64,000 nt of DNA. Origin: Streptomyces sp. DH-12. GTDB taxonomy: Bacteria > Actinomycetota > Actinomycetes > Streptomycetales > Streptomycetaceae. The translations under genes and the position numbers were made by a program. The notes beneath the pieces were generated by a model. That model was not told the DNA's origin and searched no databases. It saw nothing but the letters and a program-made list of their open reading frames with translations. Positions within the stretch are counted from its first letter, which is position 1; each line of letters starts with the position of its first letter. The stretch lies in NCBI RefSeq assembly GCF_002899455.1, contig NZ_PPFB01000001.1:3006501-3070500 (forward strand), in the 5' to 3' direction. Positions 52,519 through 61,036 of this stretch are shown here, piece by piece.

Positions 52519-53481
52519 CTACCCCGGCAGCAGGCTCCCCCGCTTCGACAGCAGGAACCTCTTGAACGCCGCCACCGGGGGCGTGTCCGGGCGGCCCGCC
52601 GGCCAGGCCACGCCGATCTCGCGGGCCGCCCTGGGGGCGGTCACCGTCAGTTCGGCCACTCCGGGGCGGGGGAAGGGGGGCGGGGGCAGCAGGGCCACGC
52701 CCAGGCCGGCCGCGACCAGGCCGCGCAGGGTCTCGGCCTCCTCGCCCTCGAAGGCGATGCGCGGCGCGAAGCCGGCCCGGGCGCACAGGTCGTCGGTGAT
52801 GCGGCGCAGCCCGTAGCCGGGTTCCAGGGTCACGAAGGTCTCGTCGGCGGCCTCGGCCAGGCGGATCCGGCGGCGGTCGGCGAGGCGGTGGTCGGCGGGG
52901 ACGACCAGCCGCAGCTTCTGCTCGTCGAGGCGGCGGGCCACCAGGTCCGGGGCGGACGGCACGGGCGAGGTCAGGCACAGGTCGAGCTCGCCCGCGCGCA
53001 GCCCCTCCAGCATGGCCTCGCCGTGGTTCTGCACCAGGCTGAAGCGGATGCCCGGGTGGTCCGCGCGGAAGGCGTGCAGCAGGCCGGGCACGGTCTCGGC
53101 GCCCATGGTGTGCAGGAAGCCGAAGGCGACCTTGCCGGTGGCGGGGTCGGCGTCGGCGCGGACCTCCTCGGCGGCGCGTCCGATCTCGTCCAGGGCGCGG
53201 TCGACGGAGGCGAGGAAGGTGCGGCCGGCCGGGGTGAGGGAGACGGTGCGGCCGTGCCGGGCGAACAGCTCGACGCCGAGGTCCTCCTCCAGCCGGACCA
53301 GGGCGCGGGAGAGGGTGGACTGCGGCACCTGCATCTCCTGGGCGGCCCGCGTGACGTGCTCGGTGCGGGCCACCCCGGCGAAGTGGGCGAGGCGCGGCGC
53401 GAGCAGCCGCGCCATCTCTTCCCTGTCTCGTATGTCACCGGTCCGTGACAGGCGACCGGCTGACCTCTGCTGATGCTCCAT
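52519..53481 (-). CDS. LysR-family transcriptional regulator
   Basis: A 320-residue LysR protein. The winged HTH includes LAHFAGVARTEHVTRAAQEMQ and PQSTLSRALVRLEEDLGVELF; the effector domain runs from about residue 110 (GKVAFGFLHTMGAETVPGLL) to the end. It is divergent from the MFS transporter gene, 63 bases apart, with a possible LysR site (T-N11-A) between, so it probably controls that transporter. ATG at 53481 looks leaderless with CATAAT seven bases upstream; ATG at 53415 is an alternative with AGGGAAGAG upstream. Confidence 0.9.
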   Translation of the reverse strand: MEHQQRSAGRLSRTGDIRDREEMARLLAPRLAHFAGVARTEHVTRAAQEMQVPQSTLSRALVRLEEDLGVELFARHGRTVSLTPAGRTFLASVDRALDEIGRAAEEVRADADPATGKVAFGFLHTMGAETVPGLLHAFRADHPGIRFSLVQNHGEAMLEGLRAGELDLCLTSPVPSAPDLVARRLDEQKLRLVVPADHRLADRRRIRLAEAADETFVTLEPGYGLRRITDDLCARAGFAPRIAFEGEEAETLRGLVAAGLGVALLPPPPFPRPGVAELTVTAPRAAREIGVAWPAGRPDTPPVAAFKRFLLSKRGSLLPG

Positions 53482-53499
53482 GGGAACGATTATGACGAT

Positions 53500-53512
53500 T
53501 CCATGCATTGGA
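53500..53512. promoter_or_regulatory. Possible LysR operator
   Basis: TCCATGCATTGGA has TCCA/TGGA arms around ATGCAT and fits the T-N11-A LysR pattern. It lies between the divergent LysR and MFS genes. Confidence 0.45.
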
Positions 53513-53544
53513 CGGATGAGCGAAGACCTCCGTACGTTCGAGGC

Positions 53545-54828
53545 ATGACTCCCGCCAGTACCGGGGCGTCCACCCGCGTGGACGCCCTCCCATCCGTTCC
53601 CTCCTCCCCGCCGCCCGCCGACGAGACCCGGATGTCCCCGGGCGGCCCCGGCTACCGCCGGATGAGTCTCGCCCTGTTCCTCGCGGGCGTCGCGACCTTC
53701 GCGCTCCTCTACTCCACCCAGGCCCTTCTCCCGCTGGTCTCCGGCGACTTCACGGTCAGTGCGAGCGACGCGAGCTGGACGGTGTCGGCGGCGACCGGCG
53801 GTCTGGCGCTGTTCGTGCTGCCGATGAGCGCCCTGTCCGAGCGGTTCGGACGGCGCACGGTCATGACGGCCTCGCTGGCCGTCGCGGTGACCCTCGGGCT
53901 GCTGGTGCCGTTCGCCCCGTCGCTCGGGGCGCTGGTGGCGCTGCGGGCGCTGCAGGGCGCGGCGCTGGCCGGGCTGCCCGCGTCGGCGACGGCGTACCTC
54001 GCGGAGGAGGTCACGCCGAAGGCGCTGGTGACCGCGATCGGGCTGTTCGTGGCCGGCAACAGCGTCGGCGGGATGAGCGGCCGGGTGATCACCGGATGGG
54101 TCGCGCAGGAGTGGGGCTGGCGGGTCGCCGTCGGCGTGATCGGCGTCGTCGCGGTGGCGTGCGCGGCGGCCTTCCGGCTGCTGCTGCCGGCGCCGCGGCA
54201 CTTCAGGCCCGGGTCGCTCGCGCCGCGCGTGCTGGCCGGCACGGTCCGCCGTCACCTGGCCGACCCGCTGCTGCGGCGGCTGTTCGCGATCGGCGCGCTG
54301 TTCATGACGGTGTTCGGGGGCGTGTACACGGTCATCGGGTACCGGCTGACCGAGGAGCCGTTCTCGCTGCCGCAGGGCGTCGCGGGGTCGGTGTTCCTGG
54401 TGTACCTGGTCGGCACGGTCTCGGCGTCCGCGGCCGGACGGCTGGTGAGCCGGCTCGGCCGCCGGGGCGCCCTGTACGCGGGCGGCGCGACCACCGCGGC
54501 CGGGCTGCTGCTGTCGCTGGCCGGGTCGCTGCCGGTGGTGCTGCTGGGCCTGGTGCTGATCACGGCCGGGTTCTTCGCGGGGCACGCGGTGGCGTCGTCG
54601 GCGGTGGGCAGGACCGCGACGGAGGGCCGGGCGCAGGCGGCGGCGCTGTACCAGTCCGCGTACTACATCGGGTCGAGCGCCGGCAGCACGGTGGGCGCGC
54701 TGGCGTTCCACGCGGGCGGCTGGGCCGGGACGGTGGCGGTCGGGCTCGTGGCCGTGACGGGCGTCGCGGGGATCACCCTGGCCGGGACCCGGGCGGCGGT
54801 CCGCGCCGGGGAGGTCCGCACCGCCTGA
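53545..54828 (+). CDS. MFS transporter
   Basis: A 427-residue major facilitator with 12 predicted helices after a polar N-terminus of about 40 residues. The conserved loop after helix 2 is SALSERFGRRTVMT, and the 400-region has ASSAVGRTATEGRAQA-like features of the YNFM/CynX-type group (first helix ALFLAGVATFALLYSTQALLP). It may export a small molecule; substrate unknown. The ATG at 53545 follows AGGC and lies opposite the LysR gene. Confidence 0.9.
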   Translation: MTPASTGASTRVDALPSVPSSPPPADETRMSPGGPGYRRMSLALFLAGVATFALLYSTQALLPLVSGDFTVSASDASWTVSAATGGLALFVLPMSALSERFGRRTVMTASLAVAVTLGLLVPFAPSLGALVALRALQGAALAGLPASATAYLAEEVTPKALVTAIGLFVAGNSVGGMSGRVITGWVAQEWGWRVAVGVIGVVAVACAAAFRLLLPAPRHFRPGSLAPRVLAGTVRRHLADPLLRRLFAIGALFMTVFGGVYTVIGYRLTEEPFSLPQGVAGSVFLVYLVGTVSASAAGRLVSRLGRRGALYAGGATTAAGLLLSLAGSLPVVLLGLVLITAGFFAGHAVASSAVGRTATEGRAQAAALYQSAYYIGSSAGSTVGALAFHAGGWAGTVAVGLVAVTGVAGITLAGTRAAVRAGEVRTA

Positions 54829-54973
54829 CGGCTGTCCCGGGGCGCACGCACGGCCGGTCCCGCCCTGCCCTTCACCTGCGGATCCGTCCACTCCGGGGGC
54901 CGTTGTCAGTGGGCTGCGGTAGCTTCCGAGGTGGTGGGCGCGACGGCGCGCCGCCACGAGGCACCTGGGGTGG

Positions 54974-55993
54974 GTGGAGATGACGAACGGCACGGTGACG
55001 ACGGATCCGGACGCCACGCTGGAGCAGTACCGGGTCGAGCTGACCGGGTACTGCTACCGGATGCTCGGCTCGGCCTTCGAGGCCGAGGACGCGGTGCAGG
55101 ACACGATGGTCCGCGCCTGGCGCAACCTCGACAAGTTCGAGGGCCGGTCCAGCCTCCGCTCCTGGCTCTACCGCATCGCGACCAACGTCTGCCTGGACAT
55201 GCTGTCCGCGGGCAACAAGCGCGCCCGCCCGATGGACCTGACGGAGTCCACGCCGCTGGCGCGGGCCGCCCTCTCCCCCCGCCCCGACCACACATGGCTG
55301 GAGCCCATGCCCGACGACCGGGTGCTGCCCACCCCCGCCGACCCGGCGGAGGCCGCGGTCGCCAAGGAGTCCGTGCGGCTGGCGTTCATGGCGGCGCTGC
55401 AGCAACTGCCCGCCAGGCAGCGGGCGGTGCTGATCCTGCGCGAGGTGCTGGCCTGGAAGGCGAGCGAGGTCGCCGAGTTGCTCGGCACGTCGGTCGCGTC
55501 GGTCAACAGCGCGCTGCAGCGGGCCCGGGCGACGCTCGCCGAGCGCCGGGAGGCGGGCGCCGACGCGGCGGTCTCCGACCCGCTGGACGAGGACCAGAAG
55601 AAGCTCCTCGACCGCTACGTGGCCGCCTTCGAGGGGTACGACATGTCGGCGCTGACCGCGCTGCTGCACGAGGACGCCGTCATGACGATGCCGCCGTTCG
55701 ACCTGTGGCTGACCGGCGCCGACGACATCACGGGCTTCATGACGACGCTGGGCGCCGCGTGCGCGAACTCGCGGCTGGTGCCCGTCGAGGTCAACGGCCT
55801 GCCCGGGTTCGCGCAGTACAAGCCCGACCCGGAGAACGGCGGACACACGCCGTGGGCGGTGCAGGCGCTGGAGATCTCAGACGGCCGGATCACCGGGTTC
55901 CACTGCTTCCTGGACACCCAGCGGTGGTTCCCGCTGTTCGGGCTGCCCCTCCGTCTCGAAGCGGAGACCGACGAGGTCGAGCAGGGCGCATAG
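54974..55993 (+). CDS. ECF sigma factor with SnoaL-like C-terminal domain (SigG/SigJ type)
   Basis: A 339-residue sigma factor. Region 2: YCYRMLGSAFEAEDAVQDTM, VRAWRNLDKFEGRSSLRSWL. Region 4: LQQLPARQRAVLILREVLAW with WKASEVAELLGTSVASVNSAL. The C-terminal 110 residues (LDRYVAAFEGYDMSALTALL onward) form a SnoaL/NTF2-like fold, which in this ECF group acts as an internal regulator in place of a separate anti-sigma factor. The likely start is GTG 54974 or ATG 54980. Its 3' end overlaps the convergent STAS gene. Confidence 0.9.
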   Translation: MEMTNGTVTTDPDATLEQYRVELTGYCYRMLGSAFEAEDAVQDTMVRAWRNLDKFEGRSSLRSWLYRIATNVCLDMLSAGNKRARPMDLTESTPLARAALSPRPDHTWLEPMPDDRVLPTPADPAEAAVAKESVRLAFMAALQQLPARQRAVLILREVLAWKASEVAELLGTSVASVNSALQRARATLAERREAGADAAVSDPLDEDQKKLLDRYVAAFEGYDMSALTALLHEDAVMTMPPFDLWLTGADDITGFMTTLGAACANSRLVPVEVNGLPGFAQYKPDPENGGHTPWAVQALEISDGRITGFHCFLDTQRWFPLFGLPLRLEAETDEVEQGA

Positions 55994-56224
55994 CGCCGGG
56001 GAGGGGGCGCGCAGCCGGATCCGCCCGCCGGCCCGGCGGGCGGTGAGCTGCAGCCGGGCCAGCAGGTTCACGGCGGCCAGTCCCGGCGGCCCCAGCCCGG
56101 CGACGTCGCACACCACGACACCGCCGCGCCCCCCGCTCTCCAGCAGGGCGCGCAGCGCCTGGCACGGCCCGCTCACCTCGTCCGTGGTGAGGGGGCCGCT
56201 GAGCACGAGTACGGGCGGTGTCAT
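55877..56224 (-). CDS. STAS-domain protein (anti-sigma antagonist-like)
   Basis: A 115-residue STAS protein: PPVLVLSGPLTTDEVSG at the start, GGVVVCDVAGLGPPGLAAVN at the centre where SpoIIAA-type proteins have a phosphorylated Ser or Thr (here the DVAGLGPPGL loop lacks an obvious one), then LLARLQLTARRAGGRIRL. It overlaps the sigma gene's 3' end by 117 bases, tail-to-tail. ATG at 56224 chosen; ATG at 56266 would add 14 residues. Missing Ser/Thr suggests a non-switchable form. Confidence 0.72.
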   Translation of the reverse strand: MTPPVLVLSGPLTTDEVSGPCQALRALLESGGRGGVVVCDVAGLGPPGLAAVNLLARLQLTARRAGGRIRLRAPSPALCALLDLVGLRFETEGQPEQREPPLGVQEAVEPGDPAV

Positions 56225-56386
56225 GGCGTCCACGACCGGTAGACCGGCCGGGGGCCCGTAACTCATCGCGCGGCGCCGAGGATCACATTGACCCGGGCGC
56301 GGCCTTCCCCGGAGGGTTGGCTGTATGCGCCACAGATCATCGCCGCCTCTGGTGTCCGGTGTCCTCCACCGCCGCGGGGAGCCGCC

Positions 56387-57307
56387 GTGCAGGGGGTGCT
56401 GAGCGGGTTCCTGGTGATCGCCGTCGTCATCGGCGTCGGCTACGTCATCGGCCGGCGGGGGGATCTCGGCGCGCAGGGCGGCGAGGTGCTGACCACCCTG
56501 GCGTTCCACGTGGCGTCCCCGGCGCTGCTGTTCACCACGCTCGCCCGCGCGGACCTGTCGGTGGTCTTCTCCGGCCGTCTGCTGGTCACCGCGCTGAGCA
56601 CGGCCGCGGTGGCGGGCGTCTTCGTCGCGGTGGGCGTGGCGCGCGGCTGGGGCGTGGGCCGCACCACCATCGGCGCCCTGTGCTCCGGCTACGTCAACTC
56701 CGGCAACCTGGGCATCCCGATCGCCGTGTACGTGCTGGGCGACGCCTCGCTGGTGGCGCCGGTGCTGCTGTTCCAGCTCGTCGTGGTCACCCCGATCGCG
56801 CTGACCGTCCTGGACCTGTCCACGGCGGGCGGGAAACAGCCCCTGTGGCGGCGGCTGCTGACCCCCGTGCGCAATCCGGTCGCGCTGGGGTCGCTCGCGG
56901 GGGTCGCGGTGGCGGCGTCGGGGGTGGAGATCCCCGGCCCGGTGTGGGACCCGGTGCGGCTGATCGGCGACATGGCGGTCCCGGCGGTGCTCCTCGCCTT
57001 CGGCATCTCCCTGCGCGGCGGCACCCTGCCGCTGCGGAGCGGCGACCGCGGGGCGGTGCTGCTGGCCGTGGGCCTGAAGACCGTGGTCCAGCCGCTGGCC
57101 GCCTGGGCACTGGCGGCCAGCGTCTTCGGCCTGCACGGCGCACAGCTGCTGGACGTGGTGGTCACCTCGGCCCTCCCGGCCGCCCAGAACATCTTCACCT
57201 ACGCGAGCAGCTACCGCGTGGGCGAGCGACTGGCCCGCGAGGCCGTCCTCGTCTCGACGGCCCTGTCGGTCCCGGTCCTGGTGACGGTGGCGGCGGTGCT
57301 GGGGTGA
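56387..57307 (+). CDS. AEC-family membrane transporter
   Basis: A 306-residue protein with ten predicted helices. Motifs include GVLSGFLVIAVVIGVGYVIG at the start and GYVNSGNLGIPIAVYVLGDA, the N-x-GN/LGIP signature of AEC (auxin efflux carrier) transporters such as MdcF-like carriers, and SALPAAQNIFTYAS near the end. The GTG at 56387 follows GGGGAG. Substrates in bacteria are usually carboxylates; not readable here. Confidence 0.88.
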   Translation: MQGVLSGFLVIAVVIGVGYVIGRRGDLGAQGGEVLTTLAFHVASPALLFTTLARADLSVVFSGRLLVTALSTAAVAGVFVAVGVARGWGVGRTTIGALCSGYVNSGNLGIPIAVYVLGDASLVAPVLLFQLVVVTPIALTVLDLSTAGGKQPLWRRLLTPVRNPVALGSLAGVAVAASGVEIPGPVWDPVRLIGDMAVPAVLLAFGISLRGGTLPLRSGDRGAVLLAVGLKTVVQPLAAWALAASVFGLHGAQLLDVVVTSALPAAQNIFTYASSYRVGERLAREAVLVSTALSVPVLVTVAAVLG

Positions 57308-57892
57308 TCAGGCCTCCGGGAACTCGGCGGTGTCGATGACCAGGTCGAAGGGGGCGGGAAGCGTGATCGGCTCGCCGAACTTCACGGTTGTCAGCGGCCG
57401 GTGGACGTCGCCCTTCGGTTCACCGTGGAGCGTCACGGTCGGACCGTCGGAGGCCCAGGCGTCGACCAGCAGGCAGAGGGGGATGCCGGCAGCCGCGTGG
57501 GCGGCGGGCTTGCTGACGCGGTCGTGGCGGGCGTTCGACTTCGAGGTGACCTCGACGACGAGCTCGGCGAGGGCGGCGGGGACGTGGGTGTCCGACTCGG
57601 TGTGGTCGCGCCCGGGAGCGACCACAAGGTCGGGAATGAGCATGCCCAGCCGCGACGGTACCGCGATCGCCAGTGTCTGAAAGATTCCCCAGTCCAGTGG
57701 GATCACTGAGTAAAGGCGCCGCTGAATACTCTCAGCGATCAGATTATGGCGATACGCGGGAGCGGGTGACACGGTGACGATCCCCTCGATGATCTCCACC
57801 TTGCTGCCCTCGGGCCATTCCGTCTCCCCCCAGAACCGGACGAGGTCGTCCCAGCTCTGTTCGGGGTCCTGGCTCACGGTGAGTGCGCTCAT
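57308..57892 (-). CDS. Uma2-family (DUF820) nuclease-fold protein
   Basis: A 194-residue PD-(D/E)XK-fold protein common in many copies in Streptomyces. Signature: KVEIIEGIVTVSPAPAYRHN, IPDLVVAP (metal Asp), LVVEVTSKSNARHD (E-x-S/T-K) and a C-terminal GEPITLPAPFDLVID. Function is poorly known; nuclease activity is predicted. ATG at 57892 follows AGGAGACCG. The gene is tail-to-tail with the AEC transporter, adjacent without space. Confidence 0.88.
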   Translation of the reverse strand: MSALTVSQDPEQSWDDLVRFWGETEWPEGSKVEIIEGIVTVSPAPAYRHNLIAESIQRRLYSVIPLDWGIFQTLAIAVPSRLGMLIPDLVVAPGRDHTESDTHVPAALAELVVEVTSKSNARHDRVSKPAAHAAAGIPLCLLVDAWASDGPTVTLHGEPKGDVHRPLTTVKFGEPITLPAPFDLVIDTAEFPEA

Positions 57893-57931
57893 GGCGGTCT
57901 CCTATCGGCACGTCGCCGGGTACAGCATGAC

Positions 57932-57965
57932 GAACGGGACCGGCGGAGGTCCACCGGTCCCGTTC
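57932..57965 (-). terminator. Terminator of the transporter-cdd-deoA operon
   Basis: GAACGGGACCGG and CCGGTCCCGTTC form a perfect 12-bp stem with a ten-base loop, 22 bases after the deoA stop on the minus strand. Confidence 0.82.
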
Positions 57966-57987
57966 ACCCGGAAGGGGAAAGCGCTGG

Positions 57988-59271
57988 TCAGACGATGCGT
58001 TCCAGGACGACCGGGCCCGTCGTGACGTCCGTGTCGGCGGACGCGATGTCGTAGGCGCCCTCCAGGGAGCGGAGCGCGTGGTCGAAGCGGTCCGGGGTGT
58101 CCGTGTGGAGGGTGAGGAGGGGCTGGCCCTCGGTGACGCGGTCGCCGGGCTTGGCGTGCATCTCGACGCCCGCGCCCGCCTGCACCGGGTCCTCCTTGCG
58201 GGCGCGGCCCGCGCCGAGGCGCCAGGCGGCGACGCCGATGTCGTAGGCGTCCAGGCGGGTCAGGACGCCGGAGGACGGCGCCTTCACCACGTGCTGCTCG
58301 CGGGCGACCGGGAGGTCCGCGTCCGGGTCGCCGCCCTGGGCGCTGATCATGCGGCGCCAGACGTCCATCGCGGAGCCGTCGGCGAGGGCCTTCGCCGGGT
58401 CGGCGTCCTTCAGACCGGCCGCGTCGAGCATCTCGCGGGCCAGGGCGAGGGTCAGCTCGACGACGTCCGCGGGGCCGCCGCCCGCCAGGACCTCCACCGA
58501 CTCGCGGACCTCCAGGGCGTTGCCCGCCGTGAGACCGAGGGGGGTGGACATGTCGGTGAGCAGGGCGACCGTCCGCACGCCGTGGTCGGTGCCGAGGCCC
58601 ACCATGGTCGAGGCCAGCTCGCGGGCGTCCTCGATCGTCTTCATGAAGGCGCCGGAGCCGACCTTCACGTCCAGGACCAGCGAGCCGGTGCCCTCGGCGA
58701 TCTTCTTGGACATGATCGAGGAGGCGATGAGCGGGATCGCCTCGACGGTGCCGGTGACGTCGCGCAGGGCGTAGAGCTTCTTGTCGGCGGGAGCGAGCCC
58801 GTCGCCGGCCGCGCAGATCACCGCGCCGGTGGTGTCCAGCACGGACAGCATCTCCTCGTTGGAGAGCAGGGCGCGCCAGCCGGGGACGGACTCCAGCTTG
58901 TCGAGGGTGCCGCCGGTGTGGCCGAGGCCGCGGCCGGAGAGCTGCGGGACGGCCGCGCCGCAGGCGGCGACCAGCGGCGCGAGCGGCAGGGTGATCTTGT
59001 CGCCGACGCCGCCCGTGGAGTGCTTGTCGGCGGTGGGGCGGGACAGGGACGTGAAGTCCATGCGCTCGCCGGAGGCGATCATCGCGGCGGTCCAGCGGGC
59101 GATCTCCCGGCGGTTCATGCCGTTGAGCAGGATCGCCATGGCGAGGGCCGACATCTGCTCGTCGGCCACCTCCCCGCGGGTGTACGCGTCGATGACCCAG
59201 TCGATCTGCTCGTCGGTGAGTTCGCCGCGGTCCCGCTTGGTGCGGATGACGGAGATGACGTCCATGGCCAT
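57988..59271 (-). CDS. deoA: Thymidine phosphorylase
   Basis: A 427-residue pyrimidine-nucleoside phosphorylase that releases thymine/uracil and (deoxy)ribose-1-phosphate. The glycosyltransferase-family signature SGRGLGHTGGTLDKLESVPG is at about residue 107, DKHSTGGVGDK earlier, and KVGSGAFMKT in the middle. ATG at 59271 follows GGAAGGA ten bases away. It is the last gene of the ABC transporter operon, 92 bases after cdd with a strong hairpin in that gap. Its product deoxyribose-1-phosphate needs the mutase and DeoC encoded 20 kb away. Confidence 0.95.
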   Translation of the reverse strand: MAMDVISVIRTKRDRGELTDEQIDWVIDAYTRGEVADEQMSALAMAILLNGMNRREIARWTAAMIASGERMDFTSLSRPTADKHSTGGVGDKITLPLAPLVAACGAAVPQLSGRGLGHTGGTLDKLESVPGWRALLSNEEMLSVLDTTGAVICAAGDGLAPADKKLYALRDVTGTVEAIPLIASSIMSKKIAEGTGSLVLDVKVGSGAFMKTIEDARELASTMVGLGTDHGVRTVALLTDMSTPLGLTAGNALEVRESVEVLAGGGPADVVELTLALAREMLDAAGLKDADPAKALADGSAMDVWRRMISAQGGDPDADLPVAREQHVVKAPSSGVLTRLDAYDIGVAAWRLGAGRARKEDPVQAGAGVEMHAKPGDRVTEGQPLLTLHTDTPDRFDHALRSLEGAYDIASADTDVTTGPVVLERIV

Positions 59272-59301
59272 GGCTGGCGTTCCTTCCGGAGTGCGAAGAG
59301 C

Positions 59302-59356
59302 GCGGCCCCTCCGCTCGACGCCGCCCGGGGTGCCGGGCGCCGTCGGGAGGGGCCGC
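59302..59356 (-). terminator. Intra-operon hairpin between cdd and deoA
   Basis: GCGGCCCCTCC and GGAGGGGCCGC form an 11-bp outer stem around an inner imperfect stem (CGACG...CGTCG with GCCCGG/CCGGGC). It starts eight bases after the cdd stop and may attenuate or process the message before deoA. Confidence 0.6.
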
Positions 59357-59363
59357 ACGGGAG

Positions 59364-59765
59364 TTACTTGGTGAGGTGCTGGGGGCCGAAGGCCTGGGGC
59401 AGCATCTCGGACAGGGGCAGGATGCCCTCGGGCGTCTCCAGCAGCAGTCCGGGGCCGCCGAACTCGTACAGCAGCTGGCGGCAGCGGCCGCACGGGACGA
59501 GGATCTCGCCGCCGCCGTCCACGCACGTGAAGTGCGTGAGCCGGCCGCCCCCGGTGCGCTGCAGCTCCGAGACGAGTCCGCACTCGGCGCACAGGCCGAG
59601 TCCGTAACTGGCGTTCTCGACGTTGCAGCCGGTGACCGTGCGTCCGTCGTCGACCCGGGCCGCGACGCCGACCGGGTACCCCGAATAGGGGGCGTAGGCG
59701 TGGGTCATGGCGTCCCGCGCCGCCGCGCGCAGCGCCTCCCAGTCGACCTCGCCGGCCGCGGTCAC
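59364..59765 (-). CDS. cdd: Cytidine deaminase
   Basis: A 133-residue homotetramer-type deaminase converting (deoxy)cytidine to (deoxy)uridine. The zinc site is NVENASYGLGLCAE (Cys and catalytic Glu) and PCGRCRQ (two Cys). Substrate residues appear in YSGYPVGVAA. GTG start overlaps the permease stop by four bases (GTGA), so translation is coupled. Its product feeds DeoA. Confidence 0.95.
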   Translation of the reverse strand: MTAAGEVDWEALRAAARDAMTHAYAPYSGYPVGVAARVDDGRTVTGCNVENASYGLGLCAECGLVSELQRTGGGRLTHFTCVDGGGEILVPCGRCRQLLYEFGGPGLLLETPEGILPLSEMLPQAFGPQHLTK

Positions 59766-61036
59766 TTGCCCTGTCCCTTCCGGTACTGCATGCCGTCCGC
59801 CTTCGGCATGCGCAGCCGCTGGGCGGAGAGGGCGAGGACGACCAGGGTGATGACGTACGGCGTGGCGGCGACGACCTGGCTCGGGACCTCGTTGGTGCCG
59901 GCGTACCAGGCGAAGACGAGGGCGCCGACGATCAGGGTGATCACCGCGTGGACGTACTTCTTGCGGACGGCCAGCCAGATCGCGCCGATGACCAGCAGCA
60001 GCGCGCCGAGCAGCAGCAGGGCGTGCACGTTGGTGGAGCCGCCGCGCAGGTTGAGGCTGTCGGTGTAGCCGAAGAGGCCGGCGCCGATGGCGAGGCCGCC
60101 CGGCATCCAGTTGCCGAAGATCATCGCGGCGAGGCCGATGTAGCCGCGGCCGCTGGTCTGGCCCTCCAGGTAGAAGGGGTTGGCCACGATGGACAGGAAG
60201 ACGCCGCCGAGGCCGGCCAGTCCGCCGGAGATGATCACGGCGAGGTACTTGTACTTGTAGACGTTGACGCCGAGGGACTCGGCGGCCACCGGGTTCTCGC
60301 CGCAGGAGCGCAGCCGCAGGCCGAACGGGGTGCGCCACAGGATCCACCAGGTGGCGGGGATGAGCGCGACGGCGATCAGGGTCAGCCAGGAGACGTCGGT
60401 GACCAGGCCGCCGAGCAGGCCGGCGATGTCGGAGACGAAGAACCAGCCCTTGGCGTTGAGGTCGGTCAGCCAGTCGGACAGTCCCGGCACGGTGAAGTGA
60501 CCGAGGGACTCGACCGCCGGGGACTGCTTGGCGGAGCCGCCCTGGTGGCCCTCGAAGGCGAGCGGGGCCAGGTAGCGGGTGGCGCCGAGGGCGAGGATGT
60601 TGATCGCCACACCGGAGACGATGTGGTTGACGTTGAAGGTGACGGTCACGATCGCGTGCAGCAGGCCGCCGAGGCAGCCGCCGACGATGCCGACGAGGAC
60701 GCCGGTCCACGGACCCCACTGGAATCCGGCCCAGGCGCCGAACCAGGTGCCCAGGATCAGCATGCCTTCGAGGCCGATGTTCACCACGCCCGCGCGCTCG
60801 GCCCACAGGCCGCCGAGGCCGGCAAGGCCGATCGGCACGGCGAGCTGGAGCGCGGTGGACATCTGGCTGACGTTGGTGATGCCGTCGGCGCCGGTGATCA
60901 GGCGCACGATCGAGGTCAGCGCCAGCCCTCCGGCGATGACCAGCATCAGGACGGGCAGCGACATGCGGCGGCCGGTCTGCGGGGCGTGCTCCAGCGACGG
61001 CTGGTTGACGTCGGTCGCTGTGGTCGGAGCGGTCAT
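59762..61036 (-). CDS. Nucleoside ABC transporter permease 2 (BmpA-system, NupQ/YufQ-like)
   Basis: A 424-residue permease with about ten helices, containing PIGLAGLGGLWAERAGVVNIG and LGTWFGAWAG. The motif GLWAERAGVVNIGLEG is typical of the second permease of BMP-type nucleoside transporters; FGLRLRSCGENPVAAESLGV is the usual cytosolic loop that contacts the ATPase. ATG overlaps the first permease's stop by four bases (ATGA). With the partner permease, the two-domain ATPase and the BMP lipoprotein it imports nucleosides. Confidence 0.92.
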   Translation of the reverse strand: MTAPTTATDVNQPSLEHAPQTGRRMSLPVLMLVIAGGLALTSIVRLITGADGITNVSQMSTALQLAVPIGLAGLGGLWAERAGVVNIGLEGMLILGTWFGAWAGFQWGPWTGVLVGIVGGCLGGLLHAIVTVTFNVNHIVSGVAINILALGATRYLAPLAFEGHQGGSAKQSPAVESLGHFTVPGLSDWLTDLNAKGWFFVSDIAGLLGGLVTDVSWLTLIAVALIPATWWILWRTPFGLRLRSCGENPVAAESLGVNVYKYKYLAVIISGGLAGLGGVFLSIVANPFYLEGQTSGRGYIGLAAMIFGNWMPGGLAIGAGLFGYTDSLNLRGGSTNVHALLLLGALLLVIGAIWLAVRKKYVHAVITLIVGALVFAWYAGTNEVPSQVVAATPYVITLVVLALSAQRLRMPKADGMQYRKGQGK

